Source: an uncultured Eubacteriales bacterium
GTDB lineage: Bacteria; Bacillota; Clostridia; Christensenellales; Aristaeellaceae
Reading direction: 5' to 3'
Length of the DNA: 64,000 bases
Assembly (NCBI GenBank): GCA_902801765.1
Contig: CADCJO010000006.1
Coordinates: 58,058-122,057, forward strand
Below the pieces are notes generated by a model. It had not been told where the DNA came from, ran no database searches, and saw nothing but the letters and a program-made list of their open reading frames with translations. The position numbers were made by a program, and so were the translations under genes. The number at the start of each line of letters is the position of its first letter. Positions within the stretch are counted from its first letter, which is position 1. This document shows, one piece after another, positions 48,430 to 56,193 of the stretch.

Positions 48430-50463
48430 TTATTCAGCGGCCAGCCAAACGCGCATTTCCCCCTTGCCGCGGTTGTTCCAGGCAAAATAAGGAATCAGTG
48501 TCATTTCCGTGTCTTCGGTTTCGGCGGGCGTCCAAGGGGTGTACAGCGGCGCGTTTTTCGCCGGTTCCTTCACGCGCCTGCCGGGCAGAATGACGGCGGG
48601 CAGGGTCAGGCCGTCGATGATGACGGTCTTTTCTCTCGCTTCCGCCACGCGGTCAGGCAGCGCTCGCAGGAGGTGCAGGCGCTTGCCGTTGTCTGCCTCC
48701 TCCGCGCAGAACACCAGCGGGCCCCGGGTGAAGCACACCTGGTTCATGGCTTCCTTCACCAGCGGAGAAGCCTTCACCGCCTTGACGGGCATAGTGAAAT
48801 GGATGGTCACCTGGCCGCCCTGCTTCCAAACGCCCTTGGCGTACAGATAACCGTTTTCGCTCCAGCTTTTCACGCCGGCGGGAATTTTCACATGGGCGTT
48901 GCCGGCCCAGGCGGGGTCGCGGAAGGCCAGGGTGCCCTGGGCTTCGCCCTCCAGAACGGTCACATGCACGTCGCCGTTTTTGAGCAGGTCGGCTTCCATG
49001 CGCAGGGTGACCTTCCCGCCGTTCAGGTTCACGGTCACGTCACTGCCAATATACAGGTGGAAGAACAGGGTGTCCTGGGTCTGGGTAAATATGTATTGGC
49101 CCAGGGAGGACACGATGCGGGCGATATTGGGCGGGCAGCAGGCGCAACCGAACCACTTCTGCCGAATGGGTTTCACATGGGACAGCCGTTGATCCGTTTC
49201 GCAGGCGTCCGGATCAACCTCCAGGGGATTGACATAGAAGAAGCTCTGCCCGTCCAGCGCCATGCCGGACAGGACGGTATTGTACAGCGCCTGCTCCATC
49301 ACATCGGCGTAATCGCTCAAAGGCTTCAATTGCAGCATCCGCCGGGCGAAGAAGGCCAGACCGATGGCCGCGCAGGTTTCGGAATAGGCGGTATCGGCAG
49401 GAAGGTCAAAAGGGCGGGAGAAAGCCTCGCCCACGTGGGTGCCGCCCACGCCGCCGGTGATATACAATTTTTCATTCACCACGGACTGCCACAGCCGTTC
49501 GCAGGCCGCCAGCATCTCCGGATCATCATTGAGCCGGGCTTCGTCCGCCATGCCGCAGCACAGGTACATCTGCCGCACCGCGTGGCCCACGGCTTCCTTC
49601 ATTTCCCGCACGGGCATATGCGCCTGGTGGTACTGATAGCGTTCGGAGGTAGTCGGCAGCTCCGGCTGGCCTTTTTCCGCCCGGCGGCGGTTTTCTTCCA
49701 CAGCAAAGGTGTTGGGCTCGGTGCCGCGAACGTCCAGGAAGAACTGGCTCAGGTCGCGCCACCGGGTCTCCCCCGTTTCCTCGTACAGCCGCATCAGCGC
49801 CATTTCCGCGATCTCATGGCCGGGGCAGCCGCGTTCCTTGTCCGGCCCAAAGCGTTCGGCAATGCACGCGGCGAAGCGCCGCGCGGCGTTCAGCAGATCG
49901 TCCCTGCCCGTGGCTTGATGCCAGGCAACGGCGGCTTCAGTCAGGTGGCCGAAGCAATAGAGCTCGTGGTTGTCCCGCAGATTGGTGAACGCCCGGTCGC
50001 GGCCCGTCAGGGTGTAGAAAGTGTCCAGGTAGCCATCCTCCTCCTGGGCGGCGCAGATCATGTCCACGGCCTCCTGGGCCTGGGCCTGCAAAACGGGATC
50101 GGGTTTTATCATCAGCTGATAGGCCACGGCTTCCAGCCATTTGTAGCCGTCGCTGTCCTGAAACACGAAACCGTAGAAGGCATCCTCCAGAGGCTTTTTC
50201 CCTTCCTCCGGCAGGGTTTCAATACGTTCGGAGCGGTGGGTGGGCACATATACTCCGCCTGCTTTTTTCGCCGCCACGGCGCGGGCGGCGGCCCGCATGT
50301 TGTGAGCCCACCAGGACGGCGCGGCGTCGGGAATCTGGTCGTGCAGCGCTTTCCACTGGTAGGGAATCACCGCCTGGCGAATCAGGCCGATTTCCCGCGC
50401 CCAGAACGGATCGGTCACGCGAACGTTATTTAGGGAAAGCGGCTGGGATGTTTCGGCGCGCAT
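48430..50463 (-). CDS. GH127 beta-L-arabinofuranosidase-like glycoside hydrolase
   Basis: This 677-residue enzyme belongs to the GH127 (formerly DUF1680) family, which removes terminal beta-L-arabinofuranose from plant glycoproteins and other glycans. The alpha/alpha barrel motifs are GYLDTFYTL and YCFGHLTEAAVAWHQATG, and the metal/nucleophile cluster is KWFGCACCPPNIARI (Cys residues bind Zn and attack the sugar). A beta-sandwich tail follows. No signal peptide, so it likely works inside the cell on imported oligosaccharides. ATG 50463 is preferred (GGAGG 11 bases upstream). It is 21 bp from the GH29 gene, same operon. Confidence 0.92.
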   Translation of the reverse strand: MRAETSQPLSLNNVRVTDPFWAREIGLIRQAVIPYQWKALHDQIPDAAPSWWAHNMRAAARAVAAKKAGGVYVPTHRSERIETLPEEGKKPLEDAFYGFVFQDSDGYKWLEAVAYQLMIKPDPVLQAQAQEAVDMICAAQEEDGYLDTFYTLTGRDRAFTNLRDNHELYCFGHLTEAAVAWHQATGRDDLLNAARRFAACIAERFGPDKERGCPGHEIAEMALMRLYEETGETRWRDLSQFFLDVRGTEPNTFAVEENRRRAEKGQPELPTTSERYQYHQAHMPVREMKEAVGHAVRQMYLCCGMADEARLNDDPEMLAACERLWQSVVNEKLYITGGVGGTHVGEAFSRPFDLPADTAYSETCAAIGLAFFARRMLQLKPLSDYADVMEQALYNTVLSGMALDGQSFFYVNPLEVDPDACETDQRLSHVKPIRQKWFGCACCPPNIARIVSSLGQYIFTQTQDTLFFHLYIGSDVTVNLNGGKVTLRMEADLLKNGDVHVTVLEGEAQGTLAFRDPAWAGNAHVKIPAGVKSWSENGYLYAKGVWKQGGQVTIHFTMPVKAVKASPLVKEAMNQVCFTRGPLVFCAEEADNGKRLHLLRALPDRVAEAREKTVIIDGLTLPAVILPGRRVKEPAKNAPLYTPWTPAETEDTEMTLIPYFAWNNRGKGEMRVWLAAE

Positions 50464-50484
50464 ATCTTGATCATCCTCCATCTG

Positions 50485-51951
50485 TCAGGTCATTTGCAAG
50501 TGGAACGCGACGGGCATCTCGCTGTGAATTCCCGGTGCGGAAATATGCAGCCCTTCCCCGTCGCGGCTCCATTCCACAGGCGCATCGCAGCACAGGGCTT
50601 CCACCTTGTCAATGCCGCCGATGAAGGCGGGCAGGGACAGGGAGCGGATGGTCACCTGCCCATCCTCCGGCCAGGCCATCACGACGGCGTACAGATTGCC
50701 GCCCTTCACGGTAAAGCGGATGTCCTGGGCGGTGTAGGTCTTCTCCTTGCTCTCGGCGAACTGGCCTTCCTCGATGTTGGTGGGACCCTCGCCGAACACA
50801 CGCCAGGGGCGGGTGCCGTAAATGGCTTCGCCGTTCTGTTTCAGCCAAGCGCCGATGGCTTTCAGCACCGCCGTATCCTCCGGGCCGATGGTGCCGTCCG
50901 CCTTGGGGCCGACATTCAGAAGCAATGTACCGTTCTTGCTCACCACGTCCACCAGCGTGCGCACCAAATCCTCGGGCTTTTTGAATTCGTTCTGCTCTGT
51001 GTAGCACCAGCTGTTCTTGGCGATGGCGGTGTCGGTCTGCCAGAAGAAGGGCTGAGTCGCCGCGAAGTGACCGCGCTCCATATCCGGCACGGCAGTGCCC
51101 AGCATGAAGGTATCCTGCTTATAGTTGATGGCGGGCTGCACGCCCCATTCCGCGGAACGGTTGTAATAATACGCGGCAAATTTTTTAATGTAGGGCTTCA
51201 TCACATTCTGCAGAATCCACCAGTCAAAATACACCACCACGGGATGGAACCGATCCACCAGCTCGCAGCAGCGCAGCAGCCAGTCCTGCATAAACTCTTC
51301 GCTGGGCGGGCATTCCGCGTCGCGGTTGAAATGATCCTTGGGCTCGGGCATGGAGGGCCAATAGATGTCGTCCCGGTCGATGGGGTCGTGGATATCCGAA
51401 TCAAAATCCTTGCCATGGCCCAGGAAGAACCAGTGCTCGATGCGGTGGCTGCTGACGCCCATGGGGATGCCCTTCTGCTCCAGCGCCTGTTTCAGTTCGC
51501 CTGTGGTGTCCCGGCACGGGCCCATTTCCGCGGCGTTCCAATGGCTGATTTCGCTTTTGTACATCTGGAACCCGTCGTGGTGCTCCGCCACGGGAATCAC
51601 ATACTTTGCCCCGGCTTCCGCAAACAGATCGGCCCAGGCGGCGGGGTCAAACTTTTCCGCCTTGAACAGGGGAATAAAATCCTTATAGCCGAATTCCTTG
51701 TGGGGGCCATAGGTTTTGATATGATGCTCAAACTCCGGGGTGCCCTGGATATACATGCTCCGGGGATACCATTCGTTCCTGTACGCGGGCACGGAATACA
51801 CGCCCCAATGGATGAAAATGCCGAATTTCGCGTCCTGATACCATGTGGGCGCGCTGAACCGGGACAGCGATTCCCAATTGTCTTTGAAAGGTCCCCGGAC
51901 AATCACCCGGTCGATTTCCTGAAGCCTCGCCGCGCGTTCGGCTGCGTTCAT
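50485..51951 (-). CDS. GH29 alpha-L-fucosidase
   Basis: This 488-residue enzyme releases L-fucose from glycan ends. GH29 features: SAPTWYQDAKFGIFIHWG at the start, VAEHHDGFQMY, and the nucleophile Asp in VVVYFDWWI. It is cytosolic (no signal). AGGAGG is eight bases before ATG 51951. It is first in the GH29-GH127 pair. Fucose and arabinofuranose removal suggests the locus handles plant side-chains such as fucosylated xyloglucan or arabinogalactan, which fits the GH5 enzyme nearby. A near-match operator (TAAAAACGTTTTCT, 52060-52073) lies upstream. Confidence 0.92.
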   Translation of the reverse strand: MNAAERAARLQEIDRVIVRGPFKDNWESLSRFSAPTWYQDAKFGIFIHWGVYSVPAYRNEWYPRSMYIQGTPEFEHHIKTYGPHKEFGYKDFIPLFKAEKFDPAAWADLFAEAGAKYVIPVAEHHDGFQMYKSEISHWNAAEMGPCRDTTGELKQALEQKGIPMGVSSHRIEHWFFLGHGKDFDSDIHDPIDRDDIYWPSMPEPKDHFNRDAECPPSEEFMQDWLLRCCELVDRFHPVVVYFDWWILQNVMKPYIKKFAAYYYNRSAEWGVQPAINYKQDTFMLGTAVPDMERGHFAATQPFFWQTDTAIAKNSWCYTEQNEFKKPEDLVRTLVDVVSKNGTLLLNVGPKADGTIGPEDTAVLKAIGAWLKQNGEAIYGTRPWRVFGEGPTNIEEGQFAESKEKTYTAQDIRFTVKGGNLYAVVMAWPEDGQVTIRSLSLPAFIGGIDKVEALCCDAPVEWSRDGEGLHISAPGIHSEMPVAFHLQMT

Positions 51952-52118
51952 TTTGAATTCCTCCTTTAAACTGCTGCTGCCTTTTCAGTCTGTTTTCATT
52001 GATTCACCATGCCGTTTCCTTTTCCTCTATTCGACACAGTTTTTCAAAACCCTATTTCATAAAAACGTTTTCTGAACTTTTTCAAACACGAAATTCGCTG
52101 AAACAGCGAAAAAAACAG

Positions 52119-52147
52119 TTGACAAAATCCTTCGTCTATGCTATTAT
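52119..52147 (+). promoter_or_regulatory. Promoter of tRNA-Trp
   Basis: TTGACA (52119-52124) and TATTAT (52142-52147) are 17 bases apart, 18 bases before the tRNA. Confidence 0.82.
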
Positions 52148-52165
52148 ACACCCGTTGTTCATCAA

Positions 52166-52236
52166 AGGGGAATGGTGTAATGGTAACACGTGGGTCTCCA
52201 AAACCTTTGTTGAGGGTTCGAGTCCTTCTTCCCCTG
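52166..52236 (+). tRNA. tRNA-Trp (CCA anticodon)
   Basis: A full cloverleaf folds: acceptor AGGGGAA/TTCCCCT, D stem GTGT/ACAC, anticodon loop CTCCAAA with CCA at positions 34-36, T arm GAGGG-TTCGAGT-CCTTC and discriminator G. The CCA end is not encoded. It has its own promoter and terminator. Confidence 0.96.
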
Positions 52237-52248
52237 CTGAACAGCGGA

Positions 52249-52278
52249 GCCTTGAAAACGTTGGTTTTCAAGGCTTTT
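52249..52278 (+). terminator. Terminator of tRNA-Trp
   Basis: GCCTTGAAAAC (52249-52259) pairs with GTTTTCAAGGC (52264-52274) and is followed by TTTT. Confidence 0.9.
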
Positions 52279-52299
52279 GTATTTTCAGTAGTATTAATA

Positions 52300-52456
52300 C
52301 TAAACTCAATCTAAAACTATATCATCTTTGGGTGTCTTTTACGCCATGGCGTTGCCTCATTCCGGTCAACGTAGCGCTGCTACGCCTCCCTCCATTCAGC
52401 TTAGCCACGGCGTAAAATCCATCCCAAATCTGATACATTTTTAGCTTGAGTTTAGC
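52300..52456. repeat. Family C MITE-like element, copy 3
   Basis: About 157 bp with the best-preserved terminal inverted repeats: CTAAACTCAATCTAAAACTA at the left; CTAAACTCAAGCTAAAAATG at the right (opposite strand). The interior has ACGCCATGGCG and AACGTAGCGCTGCTACG. It inserts between tRNA-Trp and the maltose-type operon, in the reverse orientation to copies 1 and 2. Confidence 0.8.
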
Positions 52457-52606
52457 AAAAGGAATGTTCTGTTTCATATAAAAAAGCTGCTTCGAAAATA
52501 TCCAGCCGGTATTCAAGCGAATGTCCAGCTGGTATGTTTTCATCCAGACTTTGCGAATTTTTCCAAAAGAAGATAAATAAATATGGAAAAATGCAACAAT
52601 TTCCTC

Positions 52607-52635
52607 TTGAAAATTTCGAGGAGTTATGCTATACT
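52607..52635 (+). promoter_or_regulatory. Promoter of the maltose-type operon
   Basis: TTGAAA (52607-52612) and TATACT (52630-52635) are 17 bases apart. Start site ~52642, 30 bases before ATG 52672. Confidence 0.82.
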
Positions 52636-52671
52636 TTTTTCACCTGGAAAATAATAAAGGAGGTTTCTCTC

Positions 52672-53904
52672 ATGAAGAAACTCGTCGCTCTCATTCTGTT
52701 TGCCGCGATGCTGCTCACCAGCACCGGCGCTCTGGCCGACATCGTGATCTGCCAGAACAAGGTGGAAATCACTGCCGCGATGCAGGATTACGCCAAGCTG
52801 TACACCGAAAAGACCGGCGTTGACGTGAAGGTCATCACCGGCGGCGGCTCCTCCGACTACAACACCGTGCTGAAAGCTGAAATGCAGTCCGGCCGCGAAC
52901 CTGACATCTGGGTCATTGAAGGCCCCGCGGGCTACGAGCTCTGGAAAGACAAGATCGCTGACCAGACCGGCGCGGAATGGACCCAGTACACCGCCGCCGC
53001 CTACATGGACGGCGACAAGGTGGTCGGCTTCCCCGTGGCCGTGGAAGGCTATGGCCTGGCCTACAACAAGAACATCCTGGACAAGGCCGGTATCGACCCC
53101 GCGACCCTGACCAACTTCGACGCCCTCAAGGCCGCCTTTGAAAAGCTGGATTCCATGAAGGCTGAACTGGGCCTGGACATGGTCGTTTCCATGGTAGCCG
53201 GCACCACCACCGGCATGACCTGGGTCACCGGTCTGCATAACTTCAACGTCTACCTGACCGTTGGCAACCAGCGCAACGACACCACCTACATCGACCAGGT
53301 GCTGGAAGGCAAAGTGGACGAAGAACGCTTCCATCAGTATTGCCAGTACGTGGCCCTGCTGTTCCAGTACAGCACCCAGGATATGCTGCTCAACGGCACC
53401 CAGGACAGCCAGCTGGCCGCTTTCGCCAACGGCAAAGCCGCCTTCTATCATCAGGGCAACTGGATGGATCCTTCCCTGGTGCAGCTGAATCCCGACTTTG
53501 AAATCGCCTACGCTCCCCATCCCTTCCTGCATGAAGACACCGACGGCATTCTGGTCAATCCTCCCTCCTGGTACGTTGTCAACGAAAACGGCAACAAGGA
53601 CGAAGCCATTGCTTACCTGAACTACCTGGCCACCAGCGAAGACGGCGCTGACTACATGGTCAACAAGGCTGCCATGGTGCCCGCGTTCACCAACGTGACC
53701 CTGGCTCCCTCCACTCCCCTGTCCAAGAGCGTCATGGAATGGAACGCCGCCGGCAAGACCTATGACTGGCAGCAGTACAAGCTGCCCGACGGGTTCGGCA
53801 TGGGCACCCTGGGCCAGATTTACGAGCTGTTCGCCGCTCAGGCCATCGACGTGGACACCTTTGAAATCATGATGAAGGATGCCATCGCCGGCATCGCCAA
53901 GTAA
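52672..53904 (+). CDS. Extracellular maltose/maltodextrin-type binding protein
   Basis: This 410-residue exported protein has a signal peptide ending GALAD and a MalE/UgpB-type family 1 binding-protein fold (VICQNKVEITAAMQDYAKLY; DIWVIEGPAGYELW; GKAAFYHQGNWMDPS). It has AAAGGAGG eight bases upstream. It is the first gene of an operon with two MalF/MalG-like permeases and a GH13 alpha-glucosidase, so an isomalto- or malto-oligosaccharide substrate is likely. No lipobox. A family B element follows and may limit transcription to the permeases. Confidence 0.93.
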   Translation: MKKLVALILFAAMLLTSTGALADIVICQNKVEITAAMQDYAKLYTEKTGVDVKVITGGGSSDYNTVLKAEMQSGREPDIWVIEGPAGYELWKDKIADQTGAEWTQYTAAAYMDGDKVVGFPVAVEGYGLAYNKNILDKAGIDPATLTNFDALKAAFEKLDSMKAELGLDMVVSMVAGTTTGMTWVTGLHNFNVYLTVGNQRNDTTYIDQVLEGKVDEERFHQYCQYVALLFQYSTQDMLLNGTQDSQLAAFANGKAAFYHQGNWMDPSLVQLNPDFEIAYAPHPFLHEDTDGILVNPPSWYVVNENGNKDEAIAYLNYLATSEDGADYMVNKAAMVPAFTNVTLAPSTPLSKSVMEWNAAGKTYDWQQYKLPDGFGMGTLGQIYELFAAQAIDVDTFEIMMKDAIAGIAK

Positions 53905-53984
53905 TTTCATTTCCCGTTTGACTCTCTGATATACCCAGCGGGGGCTGCGCCTTGGGACTCAGGCCTTAGAGCGCGGCCTCCGTT

Positions 53985-54300
53985 TTTCAAAAGCCTTCCC
54001 ATCAAGGGGAAGCCTCAGACTGTCGACAAAGTCCCCGGGATGCATCGAAGGGCCGCAGCCCTTCGATTGTAATCCGCAGGCGGCGGCGTGTACGTCGCCG
54101 AGGAGCAACAGAATGTTGCTTCCTATATCAATTTGCGACCGTAAAATGAGCATTTCAGGCATCTATTAATGCCTGGAACGCCATTTTACAACAAATTGAT
54201 GAAACGAATGGAAGGACGGTTTACCGGCCTTACATTCGCAGCGTGTCGAAAATACTTTTTCGACACGCTGCAGCTTCCCCTCAAAGGGAAGCCTTTTGGA
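53985..54300. repeat. Family B structured element, copy 2
   Basis: About 316 bp between the binding-protein and first permease genes. Same order as copy 1: GCATCGAAGGGCC stem, GGCGGCGGCGTGTAC, ATCAATTTG/CAAATTGAT with GTAAAATG/CATTTTAC inside, CGAATGGAAGG/CCTTACATTCG and CAGCGTGTCGAAA/TTTCGACACGCTG. Its outer ends are inverted: AAAAGCCTTCCCATCAAGGG at the left and AAAAGGCTTCCCTTTGAGGG at the right (opposite strand). Confidence 0.82.
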
Positions 54301-54337
54301 CGGGTTTATGAACTAACTGAAAAAAGGGGGAATTCGC

Positions 54338-55237
54338 ATGACCAGTAAACAGCGGCGCAAGCTGACGGAATTCCTGTTCCTGCTGCCCACGTTGCTTGCG
54401 TTCGTCATGGTCATCATCATTCCGTTTATCTACGGTATCTTCTATTCCTTCACCGACTGGCAGGGCACCGGCTCCTTCAGCAAAATGGTGGGCTTTGAAA
54501 ACTATGCGGTCATTTTCAAGGAACCCGCGTTCCTGCATTCCTTCCTGAAAACCCTGGAATTCACGGTGATCAACATCATCACGGTCAACGTGGTGGCGTT
54601 CATCATCTCCCTGCTGGTCACCAGCGAAATTCGCGGCCGCAACGTGTACCGCGCGGGCTTCTTCGTGCCCAACCTGATCGGCGGCATCGTGCTGGGCCTG
54701 ATCTGGCAGTTCATTTTCAGCAACATTCTGCCCGCTGTAGGCCAAGCCATCGGGTGGAACCTGATCAGCAAATCCCTGATCTCAAATAAGGACACCGTCA
54801 TGTTCACCATGGTCACCGTGAACACCTGGCAGTATGCCGGTTATATCATGCTGATCTATGTGGCGGCCATTCAGAGCATTTCCAAGTCCGTCATGGAAGC
54901 GGCGGAGGTGGACGGCGCCAAGTACTGGACGCGCATCACCAAGATTCAGATCCCCCTCATGGCCAACGCTTTCACCATCTCCCTGTTCCTGACGCTGACC
55001 AACAGCTTCAAGATGTACGACGTGAACGTGGCCCTGACCAACGGCGGCCCTGTTGGCATCTTCATGAACAAGCCCGTCAACAGCTCCGAGCTGCTGGCCC
55101 TGAACATTTACCAAACCGCTTTCAAGTACAACAACATGGCCCAGGGCCAGGCCAAGGCCGTGCTGTTCTTCGTGGTGCTGACCATCTTCTCCATCATCCA
55201 GGTATCCTATAACAAGAGCAAGGAGGTGGAAGCGTAA
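54338..55237 (+). CDS. Sugar ABC transporter permease, MalF/UgpA type
   Basis: This 299-residue permease has six predicted helices (FLFLLPTLLAFVMVIIIPFI is the first) and the EAA loop EAAEVDGAKYWTRITKIQIP. The family is CUT1. ATG 54338 follows a GGGGG site. Its stop overlaps the start of the MalG-type permease by one base (55237), so the two are strictly coupled. It belongs to the operon beginning at 52672 and needs an external MsmX-like ATPase. Confidence 0.92.
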   Translation: MTSKQRRKLTEFLFLLPTLLAFVMVIIIPFIYGIFYSFTDWQGTGSFSKMVGFENYAVIFKEPAFLHSFLKTLEFTVINIITVNVVAFIISLLVTSEIRGRNVYRAGFFVPNLIGGIVLGLIWQFIFSNILPAVGQAIGWNLISKSLISNKDTVMFTMVTVNTWQYAGYIMLIYVAAIQSISKSVMEAAEVDGAKYWTRITKIQIPLMANAFTISLFLTLTNSFKMYDVNVALTNGGPVGIFMNKPVNSSELLALNIYQTAFKYNNMAQGQAKAVLFFVVLTIFSIIQVSYNKSKEVEA

Positions 55238-56136
55238 TGGCTAAGAAGCAGAAGGAACAGATCGAGCGTATGGCCGGTTCCATTCCCCATCCGGGACGGC
55301 GCATTGCCCTGGAAATCGTTACGCTCATCCTCTTTATCCTGTTCATGCTGCCCTTTGTGATCGTGCTGATGAACTCCATGCGCACCAACGCGGAAATCAT
55401 CAACGCGCCCGTGGGCCTGCCGGAAAACCCGGCCAACCTGTTCCAGAACATATCCGACGTATGGAACAACCCCACCTTCAATTTCCTGGCCGCCTGCCGT
55501 GACAGCCTGATCATCACCATCCTGTCCCTGGCCGCCATTTCCATCTTCTCCGCCATGGCCGCCTGGGTGCTGGTGCGCAACAAGACCAAGTGGAGCAATC
55601 TCTTGTTCCTCATGTACGTGGCCGCCATGGTCATTCCCTTCCAGGTCGTTATGTTCCCCCTGCTGACCTGGTTCCGCACCGTGGGCGATTTCCTGCATAT
55701 CCCCATGCTGCGCTCCTATCAGGGTATCATCTTCGCCTACCTGGGCTTCGGCGAAGCCATGAGCATTTTCATCTTCCACGGCTTCATCAAGGGCGTGCCG
55801 CTGGAACTGGAAGAAGCGGCGGATATTGACGGCTGCTCCCGCGCGGGCACCTTCTTCCGCATCGTGTTCCCCCTGCTGCAGCCCGTGTTCGTCACCGTCC
55901 TGGTGCTCAACGGCCTGTGGATCTGGAACGACTACCTGCTGCCCCTGCTGGTGCTGGGCGCTTCCGGCGACATCCGCACCATCCCCCTGGCCGTGCAGGG
56001 CTTCAACGGCTCCTTCGTGAAGCAGTGGAACCTGATCATGGTGTCCACGCTGCTGGCCATGCTGCCCATCATCATCCTGTATATCTTCGCGCAGAAGTAT
56101 ATCGTCAAGGGCATGGTGGAAGGCTCTATCAAGTAA
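55237..56136 (+). CDS. Sugar ABC transporter permease, MalG type
   Basis: This 299-residue permease has the EAA loop EAADIDGCSRAGTFFRIVFP and ends IFAQKYIVKGMVEGSIK, the typical CUT1 C-terminus. The first helix is ALEIVTLILFILFMLPFVIV. It overlaps the MalF-type gene by one base. A terminator-like hairpin 14 bases after the stop separates it from the GH13 gene. Confidence 0.93.
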   Translation: MAKKQKEQIERMAGSIPHPGRRIALEIVTLILFILFMLPFVIVLMNSMRTNAEIINAPVGLPENPANLFQNISDVWNNPTFNFLAACRDSLIITILSLAAISIFSAMAAWVLVRNKTKWSNLLFLMYVAAMVIPFQVVMFPLLTWFRTVGDFLHIPMLRSYQGIIFAYLGFGEAMSIFIFHGFIKGVPLELEEAADIDGCSRAGTFFRIVFPLLQPVFVTVLVLNGLWIWNDYLLPLLVLGASGDIRTIPLAVQGFNGSFVKQWNLIMVSTLLAMLPIIILYIFAQKYIVKGMVEGSIK

Positions 56137-56149
56137 AATGATCAAATAA

Positions 56150-56175
56150 GGGGCAGAGAGTTTCTGCCCCTTTTT
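56150..56175 (+). terminator. Attenuating terminator before the GH13 gene
   Basis: GGGGCAGA (56150-56157) pairs with TCTGCCCC (56163-56170), followed by TTTTT. Because the GH13 gene follows with no obvious promoter, partial readthrough is likely. Confidence 0.82.
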
Positions 56176-56193
56176 GCTGTAACAGGAGGCACT

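Noticed and set aside
53959-54162. Small open frame inside family B copy 2
   Set aside because: It matches the GH5-upstream frame only because both come from the same repeat, not because a protein is conserved.
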